Made by a program: the position numbers and the translations under genes. A DNA stretch of 64,000 nt. Source: Methanoculleus receptaculi. Lineage in GTDB: Archaea > Halobacteriota > Methanomicrobia > Methanomicrobiales > Methanoculleaceae. The DNA is taken from assembly GCF_033472595.1 (NCBI RefSeq), contig NZ_CP137642.1, positions 1,302,001-1,366,000 of the forward strand, in the 5' to 3' direction. Of the stretch, positions 36,401 through 44,059 are shown piece after piece (the stretch's first letter is position 1; each line of letters starts with the position of its first letter). A model generated the notes under the pieces. That model ran no database searches. It worked only from the letters and a program-made list of their open reading frames with translations, and was not told the DNA's origin.

Positions 36401-36793
36401 CTACCCCGCGCCTCTCGGGCGGGGCTTCCCGGCTATCATGGCCAACACTTGCACCACAGAGATGTGATGTAGAGGTCTTGGCTCCACAGGCTCGAAGGGC
36501 TGTTCCATCCCCACGCGGTGGATATTCACCGCAGCATTGTAATCTCTATCGGCAACAAACCCACAGTATGGGCATTCGTGGACTCTCTCGGAGAGCGTCT
36601 TTTTCACGATGCTTCCGCAGTTCGAACACATCTGGGATGTGTTTCGGGGATCGACTTTGACGAGTTCCGTACCAGCACTTTCAGCCTTGTACGAGAGGTA
36701 AGAATAATAGAATATACCCAAGATGAAGGAAGGGCGGCTCCGCTTGCATCCCCGCTTTTCTCGACCGCGGACTTCCCGCTCCGCCCTCTTCAC
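36401..36793 (-). pseudogene. tnpB: TnpB C-terminal remnant (IS200/IS605 family)
   Basis: Only the C-terminal part of a TnpB accessory nuclease is present: YLSYKAESAGTELVKVDPRNTSQMCSNCG, a second zinc-ribbon pair CPYCG, and the RDYNAAVNIHRVG that follows the ribbon and holds the last acidic residue. The usual TnpB is about 400 residues; the RuvC-like N-terminal and central parts are missing, so this is a dead remnant. The first 40 residues of the open frame are unrelated and lie within a non-coding repeat (36747-36808). No tnpA is seen. Confidence 0.88.
36404..36424 (-). other. IS200/IS605 right-end hairpin
   Basis: CCCCGC and GCGGGG (36404-36409 and 36419-36424) form an imperfect hairpin immediately after the TnpB stop codon, of the type that marks the right end of IS200/IS605 elements recognised by TnpA. 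The element end is probably near 36397-36403, at the stop codon of the neighbouring small membrane-protein gene. Confidence 0.6.
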
Positions 36794-36808
36794 CCCCGCA
36801 ATTAAAAC
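36747..36808. repeat. 62-bp direct repeat, left copy
   Basis: CATCCCCGCT, CTCTCGACCG, GGACTTCCCGCTCCGCCC and TTCACCCCCGCAA blocks are repeated in the same order and orientation at 39915-39976, with about 7 or 8 substitutions. The two copies enclose 3.1 kb of accessory genes. This copy overlaps the unrelated N-terminal part of the TnpB-remnant frame. Confidence 0.75.
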
Positions 36809-36876
36809 GGCTTCATGGCCCTTGTTTACGATCAGGGGTTTTCTATCGCATCCAGGGATCTCGATCCGTCTGCGTC

Positions 36877-37108
36877 TCAGGGCGTTCTGCCGCCCCTCAC
36901 GCTTACGGCCACGACGATGGCCCCCATGGCGAAAGCAATCGCTCCGGCAACTGCCCAGGACGGGGATGGCCCGGCACCCTCCTCACAATTTGCGATGCAT
37001 AATATCGGACGCATCCGAAGGATTCCCGTGCCCTGCGGGAACCATAGCAGGCCGAGGATGGCTACAAAAAACGCCGAGAAGCGCCCCAATTGTCTGGCTT
37101 GCCTTCAT
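36877..37108 (-). pseudogene. Small two-span membrane protein with a frameshift in T6
   Basis: A start at 37108 encodes MKASQTIGALLGVF and then loses frame at a run of six T (minus strand; A6 at 37066-37071). Shifting by one base gives VAILGLLWFPQGTGILRMRPILCIANCEE and a second hydrophobic helix AVAGAIAFAMGAIVVAVSV, ending at 36877. The joined protein of about 76 residues looks like a common type of small archaeal membrane protein (GLLWFLQGTGI-like core). Alternatively, translation could start at the in-frame TTG at 37089. The gene lies within the direct-repeat-bounded island. Confidence 0.6.
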
Positions 37109-37256
37109 GCTCGATCGAACGCCAATCTTCGATACCGGATGAAAATACCTTCTGCCTCGCAGAGTCGTGATGCCACCCGGCACCCGTTCCCGGCTATGGG
37201 CGCGGGGTTACACCGGGCGGCTGCATAATTTGTGAAGTTGTCCCAAAACACTGTTA

Positions 37257-37282
37257 CCGGGAAGGGGGACACCCCCTCCCGG
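37257..37282. other. Strong GC hairpin in 37109-37490 gap
   Basis: CCGGGAAGGGGG and ACCCCCTCCCGG pair almost perfectly around an AC loop, with a single A bulge. The surrounding 380 bp between the small membrane-protein gene and the shikimate kinase gene have no supported gene. The structure may be a terminator-like signal or the remnant of a mobile element end. Confidence 0.5.
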
Positions 37283-37490
37283 ACCCTCCCCCAAGTGGCG
37301 ATATCCAATGGAAAGCCGTTTCACCCTTCTTGCTCAGAGTGCGTCTCAGATGGGGGATACCTGAGAAGTAAGGGCTCCGATTAGGGTATACCGAAGGTTC
37401 GAAGCTCGTTTTGAGATGACCTCTGTCAAACAACCTTCATCTCCCCCGAAATCCCACCTGGATCTTAACAGAGGTAACCGGGAGAGCGGT

Positions 37491-37991
37491 ATGCAGCATC
37501 ACAAAAACATCGTCCTCATCGGCATGCCCGGTGCGGGGAAGAGCACCGTGGGCGTCGTCCTTGCAAAAACCCTCGGCATGCAGTTCATCGATACGGACAT
37601 CCTGATACAGGAACGGGCCGGGAAGATGCTGCAGGAGATCCTCGACGGGAACGGGCCCGACGCGTTCAAGCGGCTCGAAGAAGAGACGATCCTCTCCATT
37701 CGCCCCGACCGTGCGGTGATCGCGACGGGCGGCAGCGTGGTCTGCAGCGAGGCTGCGATGGCGCACCTGAAGTCGGGAGGGGTGGTCGTGTACCTGGAGA
37801 TCCCGTATGCGGAAATGGAGGCGAGGCTCAAGAACATCACGACAAGGGGGATACTCCTCCTCCCGGGCCAGAGCCTCCGCGGGATGTACGACGAGCGGGT
37901 CCCGCTGTATGAGAAGTATGCCGATCTCACCGTCGCGTGCTCGGATGAGGATTTTGAGTCCGTGGTCGGGAACTTGATCGAAGCGTTGTGA
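37491..37991 (+). CDS. aroK: Shikimate kinase-like P-loop kinase (bacterial AroK type)
   Basis: The product has 166 residues starting MQHHKNIVLIGMPGAGKSTVGVVLAKTLG. It has the AroK order of motifs: Walker A GMPGAGKST, DTD in QFIDTDILIQ, a Lys/Arg-containing FKRLEEE, IATGGSVV in place of the usual GGG, and the lid ITTRGILLLPGQSLRGMYDERVPLYEKYADLTV. Bacterial AroK enzymes phosphorylate shikimate with ATP; archaea usually employ a GHMP-type kinase instead, so this may be an acquired gene with an altered role. GGGAG lies about 7 bases before the ATG. It is the only intact enzyme gene in the 36.7-40.0 kb island. Confidence 0.82.
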   Translation: MQHHKNIVLIGMPGAGKSTVGVVLAKTLGMQFIDTDILIQERAGKMLQEILDGNGPDAFKRLEEETILSIRPDRAVIATGGSVVCSEAAMAHLKSGGVVVYLEIPYAEMEARLKNITTRGILLLPGQSLRGMYDERVPLYEKYADLTVACSDEDFESVVGNLIEAL

Positions 37992-38007
37992 GGTGGGGGG
38001 TGGAGGA

Positions 38008-38644
38008 TTACGATCCCGCCTCAGCGACCAGGAACCGTCCTTCCTCCTCTTCGGCGAACCTCACCGTGACCATCTCCCCTTCGTGCACGCCGAAGTCCGA
38101 GTAGGGTTCGTTCAGGAGCGTTCCCCGGAGTGAGGCGCCGTCGTCCGACTGGCCTTCCAGGCGGACCCACACGCCTTCGGGGATCAGTCCCCGGTCTTTT
38201 GAGTACAGGATCACCGATACGTCGTCGAAACACCCCGGAGCCCTGAACCTGTCAAGATCAATCCTCTTTCTTACTGCCTGGAGCGCTTCCGGTTCGTAAT
38301 AGAGGCGCCATCGCTGCTTTTCGAGCAGCGAGAGGCGGTTTGCTTCGTCGTTCGACAGAAGCGTATACGCCCGACCTCGTCGGAGTGGAGTATCAGCCCT
38401 TCGCCGTGGTTCTCGAAGTTCACGACGAACTCCGGCGGCTTTCCGGGTTCGATCCGGCAGAGGGAGTGGATGCGGAAGATGATGCCCTTCTCGTGATCGA
38501 CGTAGAAGAAGCCGATGCACCGCTCCGCGTCCGGCCGCATCAATCCCTTCGCGGAGAGGATGCGGGAGATGCCGGGCCGATCTCTGCGATTGCCCAGTTG
38601 TTGATGATCTCCCGGTCTGAATGGGGTGCTGTTCCGTCGTTCAT
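38008..38644 (-). pseudogene. Unrecognised protein with two single-base frameshifts
   Basis: The family was not recognised. Three reading frames join into one protein of about 210 residues: start at 38644 (MNDGTAPHSDREIINNWAIAEIG), shift near 38576, continue SRILSAKGLMRPDAERCIGFFYVDHEKGIIFRI to SDEVGR, shift near 38370, then TLLSNDEANRLSLLEKQRW to the end at 38008. Each join needs one extra base, at GGCCCGG and in GGGCG respectively. The C-terminal part has a beta-rich stretch LIPEGVWVRLEGQ and an acidic tail. Either the gene is dead or both gaps are sequencing errors. Confidence 0.7.
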
Positions 38645-38996
38645 GTTACGTGGTACAAAATTCTCGTGTGCAGTGTGAAAGGGGTTGTGGAATGTTTATG
38701 GGAAGTTCTTGATTTTTCGGGGGTGTAAATAGGGTGTTTGGAGGTTCGGGGAGGGTGGGATGGTGGTTCTGGTCGGGCATTGGGAGCCCTCGAACATCGC
38801 CTCATCTCTCACCGAGCGCCTTCACCAGCACCGCCAACACACTGCCGGCGACTCGTCAGCTCGCAGAGCCCGCAACCATGCCTAAAAATCCCGCTCGAAG
38901 ACCTTCAGTGCCCCCGCGCCGGTAACAACTCCTCTTCAGACAGAGATATGTAGATTGAAGCACCAGAAGATCTTATACCGCAGAGGTGAAGGTGTC
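38645..38996. other. Gene-free stretch before the toxin-antitoxin pair
   Basis: About 350 bp carry no supported gene. Frames here are short and of low complexity. The sequence 38650-38720 is AT-richer (ATTTTTCGG, TGTAAATAGG) and may hold the promoter of the frameshifted minus-strand gene. TATACCG at about 38974-38980 is a TATA-like element 20 bp before the antitoxin start at 38997. Confidence 0.35.
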
Positions 38997-39194
38997 ATGA
39001 CGAACGTAAAAGAGGAGATCATCAGTGAGTTGAGCGACCTCCCGCCCTGGACATATGGTGAGGTGCTCGATTTCATCCGGTTCCTCAAGTCCCGGCGCCG
39101 GAAGGCCGCACCGGACACCGCCCTCGCGAGCGAGCCCGTGCTCCGGAAAGACTGGCTCCGGCCCGAGGAGGAAGAGGCGTGGAGCGACCTGTGA
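38997..39194 (+). CDS. Putative antitoxin (DUF2281-like), 65 aa
   Basis: This acidic 65-residue protein has a short helical N-terminus (VKEEIISELSDLPPWTYGEVLDFIRFLKSRRRK) of the kind seen in antitoxins paired with MazF/PemK or VapC toxins. It then has a disordered acidic tail ending PEEEEAWSDL that would wrap the toxin. It overlaps the start of a MazF-like frame by 4 bases (GTGA), the usual toxin-antitoxin arrangement. The toxin is broken, so this antitoxin may be an orphan. Confidence 0.7.
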   Translation: MTNVKEEIISELSDLPPWTYGEVLDFIRFLKSRRRKAAPDTALASEPVLRKDWLRPEEEEAWSDL

Positions 39195-39492
39195 AGGGCG
39201 ATGTTGTCGTTGTACCGTTTCCCTTCTCCGATCTCTCAACCGTGAAACGGCGGCCGGTGGGGACGATGTCATCCTCTGTCAGATCACGAGCCAGCAGATC
39301 CGGGATCGCTATGCCGTGGGGATCACCGACGTGAATTTTGCAGAGGGAACGCTCCACAAACCAAGCAACATCCGGCCAAACCGGCTCTTTTCTGCCAGTG
39401 TCGATCTGATTCTTTATCGAGCCGGCCGTCTCAACGACCAGACCGTCATGTCGGTCATCGAACGGATCATCGGGATCCTGCAGGCAGAGTAA
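39191..39492 (+). pseudogene. MazF/PemK-like toxin, broken
   Basis: The GTG at 39191 begins VKGDVVVVPFPFSDLSTVKRRP, the N-terminus of a MazF/PemK endoribonuclease. The frame then stops matching. A second frame continues GGDDVILCQITSQQIRDRY and runs to 39492 with NFAEGTLHKPSNIRPNRLFSA and a normal end. The sequence between (normally ALVV-type strand and loop) is missing at about 39247-39262, so an internal deletion of roughly 15-20 bp plus a frame change has occurred. The toxin is therefore inactive unless the assembly is wrong. It forms a pair with the acidic antitoxin just upstream. Confidence 0.8.
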
Positions 39493-39914
39493 ATGAATCG
39501 GTCGTGATTAGATTCTCTTTCGTGACCCTGGCATCTTCGAGACCACGAATTGCCCTGTCGGGCATCTCCACCGTCGCGGAATCCTAGCGGGGAAACTCGT
39601 CTGGCGGGAGGAGGGGCGAGTATGAGCACGCTCAAATGCACCCGCGTCAATGGAACGTATGAGGATGGGGAGACCGCGCACGACCTCAAGCGCACCGTTG
39701 CCGCCATGCTCCGCGACGGTGTGCCTCCGTCGGCGGGTCGTTGAAGAAACCTCCGTGCTGTACGGGATTCCTGAAGAGTGTGTGGAAGAAGTAGTGGTCG
39801 CGGCCCCGGCGTGGTTACTTCAGCCTCACCCAATGCTTGTTCGGGTAGATCGCGACGGTCGGGTAGTGTTTCAGATCTTCTGTAATTTGTCTGAGCCCTG
39901 TCTCCTTGCCTAAT
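39493..39914. other. Gene-free stretch between toxin remnant and priL
   Basis: About 420 bp have no recognisable gene. Two short plus-strand frames (MSTLKCTRVNGTYEDGETAH at 39622, and one ending near 39913 with ILYGIPEE-like sequence) could be decayed coding sequence, since together they would read on across a frame break near 39735, but no family was recognised. Confidence 0.35.
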
Positions 39915-39976
39915 CATCCCCGCTCCTCTCGACCGGGGACTTCCCGCTCCGCCCCCTTCACCCCCGCAAGTTAAAC
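39915..39976. repeat. 62-bp direct repeat, right copy
   Basis: This is the second copy of the repeat at 36747-36808, same orientation. It ends inside the 3' end of priL, covering its stop codon (39971-39973). The stop and last codons of priL are therefore shared with the repeat, which suggests the repeat is derived from, or a target in, this 3' end. Confidence 0.75.
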
Positions 39977-40978
39977 CTGTTTTTTTGCACCACTCTTCTT
40001 GAGCCGGTAGTAACTTAAGGGGTGGCTGATCCGCTCACATTCTTTATCCCGGTTGGCACAGAGGCCGAAGGTGCGCATCGTGATGCATGATGGCGGGGTG
40101 TACTCGGTGCCGCCACGGCCGGAGATGTGCTCCACCTGGTATATGGTCATATCCGGGTCAAAATCGGGTGCCTGCGCGAAAATTTCCGTTATCTGGGCTA
40201 TGTTCATACCGATAGTGTGAAGGAACGATGTGATGGCAAACCGTCCCATGTGCGTCAGGTTCGTTCCTGCTGTGAGCGCCTGGAGGAGACTGGCAATGCA
40301 TGGCGGAAACGCCTCCTCCCGGATCTCCCCGAATTCTTCGAGTGCCTGCTGCTGCCGCAGTGCGGTGATCTCGCTGGCCACCGCTGCCAGGGTTTCGCAT
40401 ATCCCGCCAGGTACCCGTAGCGGGAGGTTATCGGCGACGATCGTTCGTATCCGTTCCCGGATCAGTTCGTCGATCTCGCCGGGCTCAACACCCACAACTC
40501 CCCGGTTGACATCCCTGTTGACGAGCCTCCAGCGATTATCACGCAGGCGGGCTACCAGTTCAACGTAGTCGGTTACCGGCATGCTTCTGGCGTCGGGATC
40601 GATCTGGAGCCGCAGGGCAACGAAACGACGAACCTCGGGTTCTTCGGATGCCAGGAAGAATGATGACCGGTCAGATTCGTAGCGTGCAAGGCGGTCGATA
40701 AGCGTTCGGTCGCCTATGCAGGAGACAATTATACGGGCAAGCGCATAACTTGCGATCTCAAGTTCGGGGCCCGGGCCCCGCGCGGCGTCATCCTGGAAAT
40801 CTCGCCTGAACCTTAGCGCAGCGATGATGCGTTCCTTTGCACGTTCAAGCGCCACGTTTCCGGCACTGCTGGCAAGGAACGCCTCGAGGGATTCAACGTG
40901 CTGGCTGGCCAGCTGCTGCGACTCTTTTAAAAATGGATATTTGGTGAGTTCTTTGCGATCGAGTACAATATCCATCAA
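39971..40978 (-). CDS. priL: DNA primase large subunit PriL
   Basis: This is the large subunit of archaeal/eukaryotic primase, which supports primer synthesis and carries a 4Fe-4S cluster. The 335-residue protein has an N-terminal helical domain (ELTKYPFLKESQQLASQHVESL) and a C-terminal domain with conserved cysteines in FPPCIASLLQALTAG, PPSCITMRTFGLCANRDKEC and an intervening HTIGM helix. The start ATG overlaps the pcn stop (ATGA), so the clamp and primase genes are translationally coupled. Its last bases lie in a direct repeat. Confidence 0.93.
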   Translation of the reverse strand: MMDIVLDRKELTKYPFLKESQQLASQHVESLEAFLASSAGNVALERAKERIIAALRFRRDFQDDAARGPGPELEIASYALARIIVSCIGDRTLIDRLARYESDRSSFFLASEEPEVRRFVALRLQIDPDARSMPVTDYVELVARLRDNRWRLVNRDVNRGVVGVEPGEIDELIRERIRTIVADNLPLRVPGGICETLAAVASEITALRQQQALEEFGEIREEAFPPCIASLLQALTAGTNLTHMGRFAITSFLHTIGMNIAQITEIFAQAPDFDPDMTIYQVEHISGRGGTEYTPPSCITMRTFGLCANRDKECERISHPLSYYRLKKSGAKKQV

Positions 40979-41718
40979 TCTGCCTCGACCCTGGGGGCAA
41001 GGAGGTAGTCGACACGGCCGTTGCCGTCTGCAATCTCAAAGACAAACCGGACTGGGTGATTGATGCCAAGGTGGATCTCGACCTTCTCTGCGCGCGCCAT
41101 TACCCTGCCCATGTCCTTTAAGTAATCTATCGAGAAGAGGGAGCGGGATCTGACCGGGTTTAAGGCGATGAGTTCGTCTTCGCTGAGCGCGAGCTTTATG
41201 TGGTCGGTGTCCCCCTCGGCCTCCATGTAGAAGGTCATGGATTCCGGGTCGATCCCGAGCGCGATCTTGTCGGATATAACGCTTGCAGCCTTTATGGCAT
41301 TGTTCAGCGTCTCTCCGGGGATTACGGCTCCTCCCGGGAGGTCGACTGCCGGCGGATTCGGGTCTTTCCGGAGGGTGCTGGCATCAAGAAGTGTGAGAGA
41401 GTATCGGTAACCGCCGAAACTGAGTTCCAGTCTCCTATCGTCGTCACGCAGCTGGAGGGTCAGAGCATCGCCCTTGCCAACCATTGCCAGGATGTTCTTT
41501 AACCTCGTGACATCCAGTCCCAGTTCCCCGTCTGTCGCGGAGAACGATTTGAATGCGGTGCTCTGGAGTTCCAGGGTGATCATGGCCACGTTTGCGGTAT
41601 CGACGGAGCGTGTCCAGATCATATCTTCCTGTGTGTGCAACCGGCACTCTGTCACCAGCGCGGCGATCGCGTCGATAGACTCCCGGAAAATTTCTGCATC
41701 AATCGTTGCCTTTAACAT
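40975..41718 (-). CDS. pcn: DNA polymerase sliding clamp PCNA
   Basis: PCNA is the trimeric replication clamp. The 247-residue protein shows the two-domain clamp fold: MLKATIDAEIFRESIDAIAALVTE at the N-terminus, SVDTANVAMITLEL, LTRLKNILAMVGKGD-like linker and the C-terminal EKVEIHLGINHPVRFVFEIADGNGRVDYLLAPRV. The PIP-box-binding interdomain loop is present. It overlaps priL by 4 bases. An AT-rich divergent promoter region separates it from rlmE. Confidence 0.96.
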   Translation of the reverse strand: MLKATIDAEIFRESIDAIAALVTECRLHTQEDMIWTRSVDTANVAMITLELQSTAFKSFSATDGELGLDVTRLKNILAMVGKGDALTLQLRDDDRRLELSFGGYRYSLTLLDASTLRKDPNPPAVDLPGGAVIPGETLNNAIKAASVISDKIALGIDPESMTFYMEAEGDTDHIKLALSEDELIALNPVRSRSLFSIDYLKDMGRVMARAEKVEIHLGINHPVRFVFEIADGNGRVDYLLAPRVEAD

Positions 41719-41975
41719 TGTGACCCCTTTATAACATTCGTTGAGAGTACATAGTCTCCTTCACTCATAATAGTCCTTTACGATCGAAATCTGTTGTGGA
41801 CTTCATCGCAAGGGTGAGGGAGATGTTCGTGATTTCATACACCGTGAGGTCTGTGAGGGGTTATTAGACCACATCATTCATAGTTAACTGCACCAAATAC
41901 CATACATAGTCTACTTGATAATGCAGGCGGGGCAGTCAACCGACAGTCAGAGTCAGGTGGGGGGGCAGTTTATCA
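41719..41975. promoter_or_regulatory. Divergent promoter region pcn / rlmE
   Basis: A 257-bp AT-rich gap contains TTTATAAC (about 41728-41735, minus-strand TATA for pcn) and several TATA-like sites on the plus strand (TAGTTAACT near 41881, TACATAGTCTACTTGATAAT near 41903). A GGTGGGGGGGC run precedes the rlmE ATG. No gene or repeat was found here. Confidence 0.45.
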
Positions 41976-42587
41976 ATGGGTTCGCAGTGGACGAAGGATA
42001 GCGTCTATCGCAAGGCGATGCAGTCAGGCTACAGGGCGCGGGCCGCCTACAAGTTGCTGGAGATCCAGCAGCGCAATGGTGTTATCAGGGCCGATGACAG
42101 CGTTGTTGACCTGGGGGCGGCGCCGGGGAGCTGGCTGCAGGTGCTTCGCGACCTGACCGACGGCCGGATAATAGGCGTGGATTTAAACCCAATAGCACCC
42201 ATGGAAGGCGTCACCACCCTCGTCGGAGACTTCACCGATCCTCTCGTCCAGGAGCGCATCCGCGAGGAGGCCGGCGGCGTCGTCAGTGTCGTGGTCTCTG
42301 ACGCCTCGCCAAAACTCTCTGGCCAGAAGAGTTATGATCAGGCGCGTGCGATCGGGCTTGGTGAGGACGCACTTGCGTTCGCCTGCACAATCTTGAAGCC
42401 CGGTGGAAATATGGTTTTGAAATCGTTCCAGGGTGAGCTCTTCGGGGAGCTTGTGGCCGAAGTCAGGAAGCATTTCTATTCCGTCCGGAGTTACAGGACA
42501 AAAGCATCGCGGAAGGGGAGTGCTGAGATCTATATCATTGCAAAGAATTTCAAAGGAGCATCCAACGATGCTGAAGGACCCCTATAA
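41976..42587 (+). CDS. rlmE: 23S rRNA 2'-O-ribose methyltransferase RlmE (FtsJ)
   Basis: RlmE/FtsJ methylates the 2'-OH of U2552 in 23S rRNA. The 203-residue protein begins MGSQWTKDSVYRKAMQSGYRARAAYKLLEI with the first catalytic Lys, has the SAM motif VVDLGAAPGSWLQVL, the catalytic Asp in VVSDASPKLSG, Lys in NMVLKSFQGE and Glu in SAEIYII. It is complete. The end overlaps the moaA start by 20 bp, so the two are probably one transcript. Confidence 0.93.
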   Translation: MGSQWTKDSVYRKAMQSGYRARAAYKLLEIQQRNGVIRADDSVVDLGAAPGSWLQVLRDLTDGRIIGVDLNPIAPMEGVTTLVGDFTDPLVQERIREEAGGVVSVVVSDASPKLSGQKSYDQARAIGLGEDALAFACTILKPGGNMVLKSFQGELFGELVAEVRKHFYSVRSYRTKASRKGSAEIYIIAKNFKGASNDAEGPL

Positions 42588-43443
42588 TCGAACCGTGACC
42601 AACCTCCGGATCAGCCTTACATCGCGGTGTAATCTGCGATGTATCTACTGTCATGCCGAAGGCGAGGTGAACCCGAAGGAGCAGATGAGCACAGATGAGA
42701 TCGCTGAACTGATGAGGGTCGGTGCACAGTTTGGCATCAGGAGCGTCAAATTCACCGGCGGGGAACCCCTGCTCCGCCAGGATCTTGTCGATATCATCCG
42801 CTCGGTGCCGCCGGGAATCGAGTCCTCGCTGACAACTAATGGGACGCTGCTTGCTCCAAAGGCCGCGGATCTCAAGGAGGCCGGGCTTGCACGGGTGAAT
42901 GTCAGTCTGGATACGCTTCGACCCGAGCGCTACCGCCGGATCACCGGGAAGGACTGCCTGGAGGATGCTCTGGAAGGGATCGATGCGGCGATCCATGTTG
43001 GGTTGACGCCGGTCAAGATCAACATGGTCCTGCTTGACGGGATCAACGAGGATGAGATAGATGACTTTATGGCGTTTGTCCGGGGAAAACGCGACCTGGT
43101 CCTGCAGGTTATTGAACTGATGGAGTTCAACGAGTGCAGGTTCCACGGGGATGTCGACAGCGTCGAGCAGGAATTAAACGAGCGGGCAACGCGGGTCGTC
43201 ACCAGGAGGATGCACCACCGGAAGAAGTACTGCCTCGACGGCGCCGAGGTTGAGGTGGTCCGGCCACTCCATAACACAGAGTTCTGTGCCTTCTGTAACA
43301 GGCTGCGGGTAACCTCTGATGGCAACCTCAAGCCCTGCCTCCTCCGGACGGATAACCTGGTAAACATCCGGGGCAAGCACGGCAAGGAACTTGAAGATGC
43401 CTTTCGTGAGGCGGTCAGCCGCCGCAGGCCGTATTTCACATAG
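42568..43443 (+). CDS. moaA: GTP 3',8-cyclase MoaA
   Basis: MoaA starts molybdopterin synthesis by radical-SAM rearrangement of GTP. The 291-residue protein has LRISLTSRCNLRCIYCHAEG (the SAM 4Fe-4S cysteines), the SAM-binding VKFTGGEPLLRQD, and the C-terminal second cluster CAFCNRLRVTSDGNLKPCL. It is of archaeal length and ends RRRPYFT without the terminal Gly-Gly of bacterial MoaA. AGGAG lies about 10 bases before ATG 42568. Formate dehydrogenase and formylmethanofuran dehydrogenase of methanogens need this cofactor. Confidence 0.93.
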   Translation: MLKDPYNRTVTNLRISLTSRCNLRCIYCHAEGEVNPKEQMSTDEIAELMRVGAQFGIRSVKFTGGEPLLRQDLVDIIRSVPPGIESSLTTNGTLLAPKAADLKEAGLARVNVSLDTLRPERYRRITGKDCLEDALEGIDAAIHVGLTPVKINMVLLDGINEDEIDDFMAFVRGKRDLVLQVIELMEFNECRFHGDVDSVEQELNERATRVVTRRMHHRKKYCLDGAEVEVVRPLHNTEFCAFCNRLRVTSDGNLKPCLLRTDNLVNIRGKHGKELEDAFREAVSRRRPYFT

Positions 43444-43537
43444 GTGCGACATACTATCTTCAGGTCGCTGAATGCCGTCGCTGCCCTGCTGCATCAAAGG
43501 AATATTATTTGAACCACGCTAGCCAACGGGTGAACGT

Positions 43538-44047
43538 ATGCTGGAAACGAACGAGTATGTCCGCGTAATGGAGAAACTCTACAACAAATCGCTGATCCTG
43601 GAGAGCCCCAGCGATTTTCATCCGGTTCTGCACTTTTATTTCACCGATGCCCTCGCTCACATCGATTTCACTGCAACCGTTCTCGCCTACAACCCCATGT
43701 CGCCGAGGAACATAATGAGCATGGAGTACATGCGGTGGCGACTGGACCAGGAGAAGGTCGGTGACCGGGTACATTTCCCGGGGTTCATCAACTGGCTTAA
43801 GACCGAGCATCCTGAGGTCTATGAAGAGCTCCCGATGCTCTGGACAGGTATATACGATACAGACGATCCAGCCCAGTACAGGAGTTTCCGGATCGTGCTC
43901 AACCCCGATGAGAGGGGGCCGATCCCATCTGAGTACCTCTCGATGTTCATCGATGAGTTCTTCGATCCGGCGTTTATCAAACAGCTTTATGAGGGCTCGT
44001 CGCTGGCGAGGCTCTTTGATGAATATGCGGCAGCCAGGTCGGAGTAA
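43538..44047 (+). CDS. Hypothetical archaeal protein, 169 aa
   Basis: The family was not recognised. The protein has 169 residues, is soluble and acidic, and has alternating helix and strand predicted from sequence (TNEYVRVMEKLYNKSLILESPSDFHPVLHFYFTDALAH near the N-terminus). Trp, Tyr and Phe residues are frequent (FPGFINWLKTEHPEVYEELPMLWTGIYD). No metal, nucleotide or membrane motif is evident. It lies 94 bp after moaA and 12 bp before the M20 peptidase gene, on the same strand, which suggests the latter as operon partner. Confidence 0.75.
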   Translation: MLETNEYVRVMEKLYNKSLILESPSDFHPVLHFYFTDALAHIDFTATVLAYNPMSPRNIMSMEYMRWRLDQEKVGDRVHFPGFINWLKTEHPEVYEELPMLWTGIYDTDDPAQYRSFRIVLNPDERGPIPSEYLSMFIDEFFDPAFIKQLYEGSSLARLFDEYAAARSE

Positions 44048-44059
44048 GGGGAGCACTGC

